A DNA stretch of 64,000 bases from Hydrogenophaga flava NBRC 102514 (lineage in GTDB: Bacteria > Pseudomonadota > Gammaproteobacteria > Burkholderiales > Burkholderiaceae_C), in the NCBI RefSeq assembly GCF_001571145.1, contig NZ_BCTF01000011.1, forward strand, positions 93,643-157,642, read 5' to 3'. The position numbers and the translations under genes were made by a program. The notes beneath the pieces are model-generated. The model made no database searches. It was not told the DNA's origin and worked only from the letters and a program-made list of their open reading frames with translations. This document shows, in pieces, positions 61,397-64,000 of the stretch (positions within the stretch are counted from its first letter, which is position 1; each line of letters starts with the position of its first letter).

Positions 61397-62446
61397 TCAG
61401 CGCAGCAGCGGCAGCAGACCCGGGTGGCCGCTCTGTTCGGCATGGTCGGCGGCGTTGAGGCCTTCGCGGTCGCGCAGCATGCGGTCTGCCCCTGCGGCCA
61501 GCAGCAGCCGCACCACCGCTTCGTTGCCAGTCCGCACCGCTGCGATCAGCGGCGTTTGGCCGGTGGCGTCGGACGCGTTCGGATCGGCCCCCTCGGCCAG
61601 CCGTTGCCGCACGGCCTCCGCGTTGCCGGACGCGATGGCGGCGAAGAGGGGCGAAGGCGGTGCTGTGGGGCGGGCGGTGGTGATCTCCCGCCGCTCGCGC
61701 AGCACCCCTTCGGTGGCGTTGCGCGAGATGCCTGCGGATGCTGCGCTGTCGGCGGTGGCCGGCGCGGGCGCCGTGGCGGCAGGTGCTGCGCGGGGCATGG
61801 GGGCGGGGGCCTGGGGCGCCATGGCCTTGGCCGCAGGGGCTGGCGGGACCGCTGCTGCCGGTGCCTGCGGCGGAGGAGCGACCTCGGCCGATGCGGCGGT
61901 GGCCGCACGCTCGGCCTCCTGCGCGGGCTCGGCGTCGGCCATGCGGTCCGCCGCCTCGGGAGCGGTGGCCACTGGCGTTGGCGGTCGCTTCATGAACCGG
62001 GTCTGCGCCTCCGGCGCCTGCCCTTCCTGCAGCGGCTCCGTCTGGGGCGGCTGTGCCTGGGCGGTGGCGGACGACTCCGCGGGGGCGGCGGGAGCAGCAG
62101 GTGCAGCCGGCGCCGCAGCCGTCTCTGCGGCAGGGCGTGCGCTGCCAGCACCCATGGCCAGCTCCTTTTCCTCGGGTGTGCCGCGGTCGAACTGCAGCAC
62201 CAGCAGGCCGACCAGGCCGATCACCGCCAGGCTGCCCAGGGCCCGCCAGGTCCAGGTGCTGTCGTTGGCGGCTGACCGCGCGTTGGGGGGCGGCGTTTCG
62301 AGGCGCGAGGCGGCGACGGCGCGCGCGTGGGCCAGCACGTTCTCGCGCAGCGTGGGGCCAGGCCGCGCGGTGTCGAGCTCATTGGCCTCTTGGTAGCGCT
62401 GCAGCAGCGCATCGTCGGGCGTTGGCGGCAGGTGGTCGCGGTTCAT
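61397..62446 (-). CDS. membrane anti-sigma-like protein with Ala/Pro linker and C-terminal ankyrin repeats
   Basis: 349 residues. Cytosolic start with a helical region (DDALLQRYQEANELDTARPG), one membrane helix (ALGSLAVIGLVGLLVLQF) near residue 75, a 160-residue Ala/Pro/Gln-rich linker, and at the C-terminus two ankyrin repeats (SPLFAAIASGNAEAVRQRLAEGADPN, TPLIAAVRTGNEAVVRLLLAAGADRM). It overlaps the ECF sigma gene by 4 nt, so an anti-sigma function is likely, with the ankyrin part in the periplasm as sensor. Ankyrin repeats on an anti-sigma factor are unusual. Confidence 0.75.
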   Translation of the reverse strand: MNRDHLPPTPDDALLQRYQEANELDTARPGPTLRENVLAHARAVAASRLETPPPNARSAANDSTWTWRALGSLAVIGLVGLLVLQFDRGTPEEKELAMGAGSARPAAETAAAPAAPAAPAAPAESSATAQAQPPQTEPLQEGQAPEAQTRFMKRPPTPVATAPEAADRMADAEPAQEAERAATAASAEVAPPPQAPAAAVPPAPAAKAMAPQAPAPMPRAAPAATAPAPATADSAASAGISRNATEGVLRERREITTARPTAPPSPLFAAIASGNAEAVRQRLAEGADPNASDATGQTPLIAAVRTGNEAVVRLLLAAGADRMLRDREGLNAADHAEQSGHPGLLPLLR

Positions 62447-63018
62447 GCGTGGGCCTCCAGGGTCTCGCGCAGGCGGGCGCGGGCGTAGCGCAGGCGGCTC
62501 TTGGCAGTTTCGGTGTTGACGCCTGTGGTCTGCGCGATCTCGGCCAGGCTCATGCCCGCCTCGGCCTGCAGCAGGAAGGCCTCGCGCTGCACCTCGGGCA
62601 GCGCCGCCAGCGCATCCAGCAGCGCCTGTGCCAGCTCGCGCGAATCGAGCCGGCGCTCCGGGCCGAAGCCGGACTCGGCCGCCAGCATCTCGGCCAGCTC
62701 AGTGCCGTCCTCGCTTTCGGCGTCCAGGCTGGTGTGGTTCTTCTGTGTGCGCCAGTGGTCGACCATGCGGTGGTGCGCCAGGGTGAACAGCCAGGTGCGG
62801 AACTTGGCCCGTGGCTCGTACTGCGGGGCGTGGCGCACCACGCTGAACCAGACGTCCTGCACCAGGTCGTCGGCCAGCGCTGAGTTCTGCACGCTGCGCT
62901 GCACGAAGCGCCACACCGGCAGGGTGTGGCGGTCGTACAGGGTTTCAAAGGCGCGCATGTCCCCGCGGGCATAGGCCTGCATGAGCTCTTCGTCGGTGGG
63001 CGTGTCGGCCGCGGTCAT
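62443..63018 (-). CDS. ECF-family RNA polymerase sigma factor
   Basis: 191 residues. Region 2: LADDLVQDVWFSVVRHAPQY and KFRTWLFTLAHHRMVDHWR; region 4: LPEVQREAFLLQAEAGMSLAEIAQTTGVNTETAKSRLRYA. Start 32 nt after the stop of the secreted paralogue and coupled to the ankyrin anti-sigma gene. Its region 4.2 differs clearly from the sigma factor at 53139, so the two should recognise different promoters. Confidence 0.9.
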   Translation of the reverse strand: MTAADTPTDEELMQAYARGDMRAFETLYDRHTLPVWRFVQRSVQNSALADDLVQDVWFSVVRHAPQYEPRAKFRTWLFTLAHHRMVDHWRTQKNHTSLDAESEDGTELAEMLAAESGFGPERRLDSRELAQALLDALAALPEVQREAFLLQAEAGMSLAEIAQTTGVNTETAKSRLRYARARLRETLEAHA

Positions 63019-63050
63019 GCGGGCGATTATGGGTGGCGGCGTTCACGCCT

Positions 63051-63902
63051 TCAGTCCGGATCGGGCGCATAGCGCGGCGCGAGCAACCCCGGGAAGGGCT
63101 GTGGGCGGTGCGGCGCCACGTCGGGCGGCAGGACGCCCATCGCCACCAGGTTCTCGCGGCTGTCGTAGCGGATGCGGATCAGCTCGTCGGGCTGGTCGCT
63201 GCGGCGCTCGAACGTGGTGTGGCCGATGGTGTCGTGTTCGCGCTCACCGTGGCCGGTGCCCAGCTTCGGCGCCGCCGGGGCCGGTGCCGGGCGGCGGGCT
63301 TCGGCGACCGAGTCGGCGGCCGAGGCCGAGGGTGCGCCGCGTCCGAGCGGGCCCCTGCCCAGTGAGCCGCTTTCGGCTTCATTGAGTTCCCGCCGCTCGC
63401 GCCAGGACGGGTAGACCGGCTCCGGCAGCGGCTCCAGGGCCGGGGCCTTCTCACGGAAGAGCGCCACCCCGATCACCCCCACATGCGCCGGGCGACCGGT
63501 GCGTGCGGCGTAGGACGACGGCATCGCTGTGAAGTGGAAGGCCGCGACCTCGTGGTCTGACTTGCGCCAGCCGGTGATGTCGTACTGCTGCCAGGGGCCG
63601 AGCACGTAGCCGGTCTGGTGCCAGGCGGCGGTTTCGCCCGAGACCACATTGACGCCATCGACCGAGACCACGCCCATGAGGCGGTTCGGCTGGGCATTGC
63701 GCACCGAGACGGCGTAGCGGGCGCCCGGCCGGCCCGCGACCCAGTGTTCGCCCCGGTGCCGGTAGATCGGCAGGGTCTCGCCGCTGTCGCGGTCGATCAC
63801 GTGGACGTCGGCGAGCCGGCCGATGGCTTGGGCGGGCAGGGCGGACAACAAGGCACCTGCCGCGAAGGCGGACAGGGCGAGGCGGCGCAGGGAGGTGTTC
63901 AT
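63051..63902 (-). CDS. secreted protein of unknown function (paralogue of 57575-58390)
   Basis: 283 residues. Signal LRRLALSAFAAGALLSALPAQA. Shares with 57575-58390 the order VHVIDRDSGETLPIYRHRGEHWVAG, VSVDGVNVVSGETA, AARTGRPAHVGVIGVALFRE, a variable linker (here Ala/Pro/Gly-rich), then LGTGHGEREHDTIGHTTFERRS, IRIRYDSRENLVAMGVLPP and an YxPDPD end. It is first in an operon with an ECF sigma and an ankyrin anti-sigma, so it is likely part of the signal-sensing machinery or the main output. Confidence 0.77.
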   Translation of the reverse strand: MNTSLRRLALSAFAAGALLSALPAQAIGRLADVHVIDRDSGETLPIYRHRGEHWVAGRPGARYAVSVRNAQPNRLMGVVSVDGVNVVSGETAAWHQTGYVLGPWQQYDITGWRKSDHEVAAFHFTAMPSSYAARTGRPAHVGVIGVALFREKAPALEPLPEPVYPSWRERRELNEAESGSLGRGPLGRGAPSASAADSVAEARRPAPAPAAPKLGTGHGEREHDTIGHTTFERRSDQPDELIRIRYDSRENLVAMGVLPPDVAPHRPQPFPGLLAPRYAPDPD

Positions 63903-63904
63903 GA

Positions 63905-63964
63905 GGACTCCAGAAAGGGTGGGAGTCCACTGAAACGAATGACAGATCTTTCCGGGGTTAACCC
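63905..63964 (-). promoter_or_regulatory. Shine-Dalgarno hairpin and promoter-region palindrome
   Basis: Minus strand GGACTCC, 10-nt loop, GGAGTCC (63922-63928 and 63905-63911): the Shine-Dalgarno GGAG of the gene at 63902 is inside the second arm, 5 nt from its ATG. Further upstream is a perfect GGGTTAACCC (63955-63964), an operator candidate. No clear GGAATA-CGTT promoter is seen here. Confidence 0.4.
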
Positions 63965-64000
63965 GGGTGATTATTTCTAAATCAGCAATTGATTGACGAC

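Overview
The window is high-GC DNA with a continuous bacterial gene layout. It looks like a betaproteobacterium of the order Burkholderiales, most likely Comamonadaceae (Hydrogenophaga or a close relative). The reasons are four Bug/TctC-type tripartite tricarboxylate receptors, a phasin, a protocatechuate 4,5-dioxygenase LigAB pair, a long Lys/Ala-rich N-terminal extension on RpoD, and intergenic repeats of a kind I associate with this family. Genus assignment is inference. No rRNA, tRNA, CRISPR array, transposase or prophage was seen.

Layout. (1) 1-17.8 kb: catabolic clusters. A minus-strand operon encodes a Bug receptor, an amidohydrolase and a VOC extradiol-type dioxygenase (cut by the window edge), with a divergent LysR regulator. 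An AraC regulator then faces a plus-strand operon whose first ORF is a continuous fusion of a ThDP-dependent decarboxylase-like enzyme and an aldehyde dehydrogenase, followed by a Bug receptor and a HbpS/GlcG-like protein. A seven-gene minus-strand operon (Bug, SDR, EntE-like aryl-CoA/AMP ligase, amidohydrolase, thiolase, two enoyl-CoA hydratases) with its own LysR looks like a CoA-dependent route for an aromatic or cyclic acid. (2) 17.8-19.9 kb: a small accessory patch with an unknown CxxC protein and a winged-helix/nucleotidyltransferase pair resembling a type IV toxin-antitoxin module. (3) 19.9-29.4 kb: a long minus-strand ureide operon (UraD, cyclic amidohydrolase, Asp/Glu/hydantoin racemase, TRAP transporter, Bug receptor, transthyretin-like UraH homologue, phytase-like esterase) with a LysR regulator. 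(4) 29.5-37.4 kb: Spy-like lipoprotein plus two-component system, an orphan two-domain ArsA ATPase, a flippase-like membrane protein, and LysR/ligAB. (5) 37.5-42.5 kb: a pair of structured inverted repeats, then rpoD and dnaG. (6) 42.5-52.3 kb: fatty-acid/PHA-related genes (acyl-CoA ligase, type II 3-hydroxyacyl-CoA dehydrogenase, thioesterase, phasin), gamma-glutamyltransferase, Fe(III)-binding protein, patatin lipoprotein, HDAC-like amidohydrolase, nitroreductase. (7) 52.3-64 kb: two ECF sigma/anti-sigma loci with a secreted subtilisin-like protease, a Ser/Asn-repeat secreted protein, a DUF6065-like protein and two paralogous signal-peptide proteins.

The most notable signals are these. A candidate Anr/Fnr-controlled small RNA lies at about 49005-49126. 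A pair of inverted elements at 37521-37767 varies in its stems while remaining self-complementary, with constant single-stranded segments. Matching ECF-type promoters (GGAATA-N15/16-CGTT) at 53.7 kb (divergent) and 57.5 kb link sigma/anti-sigma, protease and Ser/Asn-repeat genes into one predicted regulon. The ThDP-ALDH fusion ORF is the fourth. Two near-identical TTGACGT-type palindromes (46.9 and 51.5 kb) tie a dehydrogenase and a nitroreductase to one unknown regulator. All functional calls were made by reading; no database search was run.
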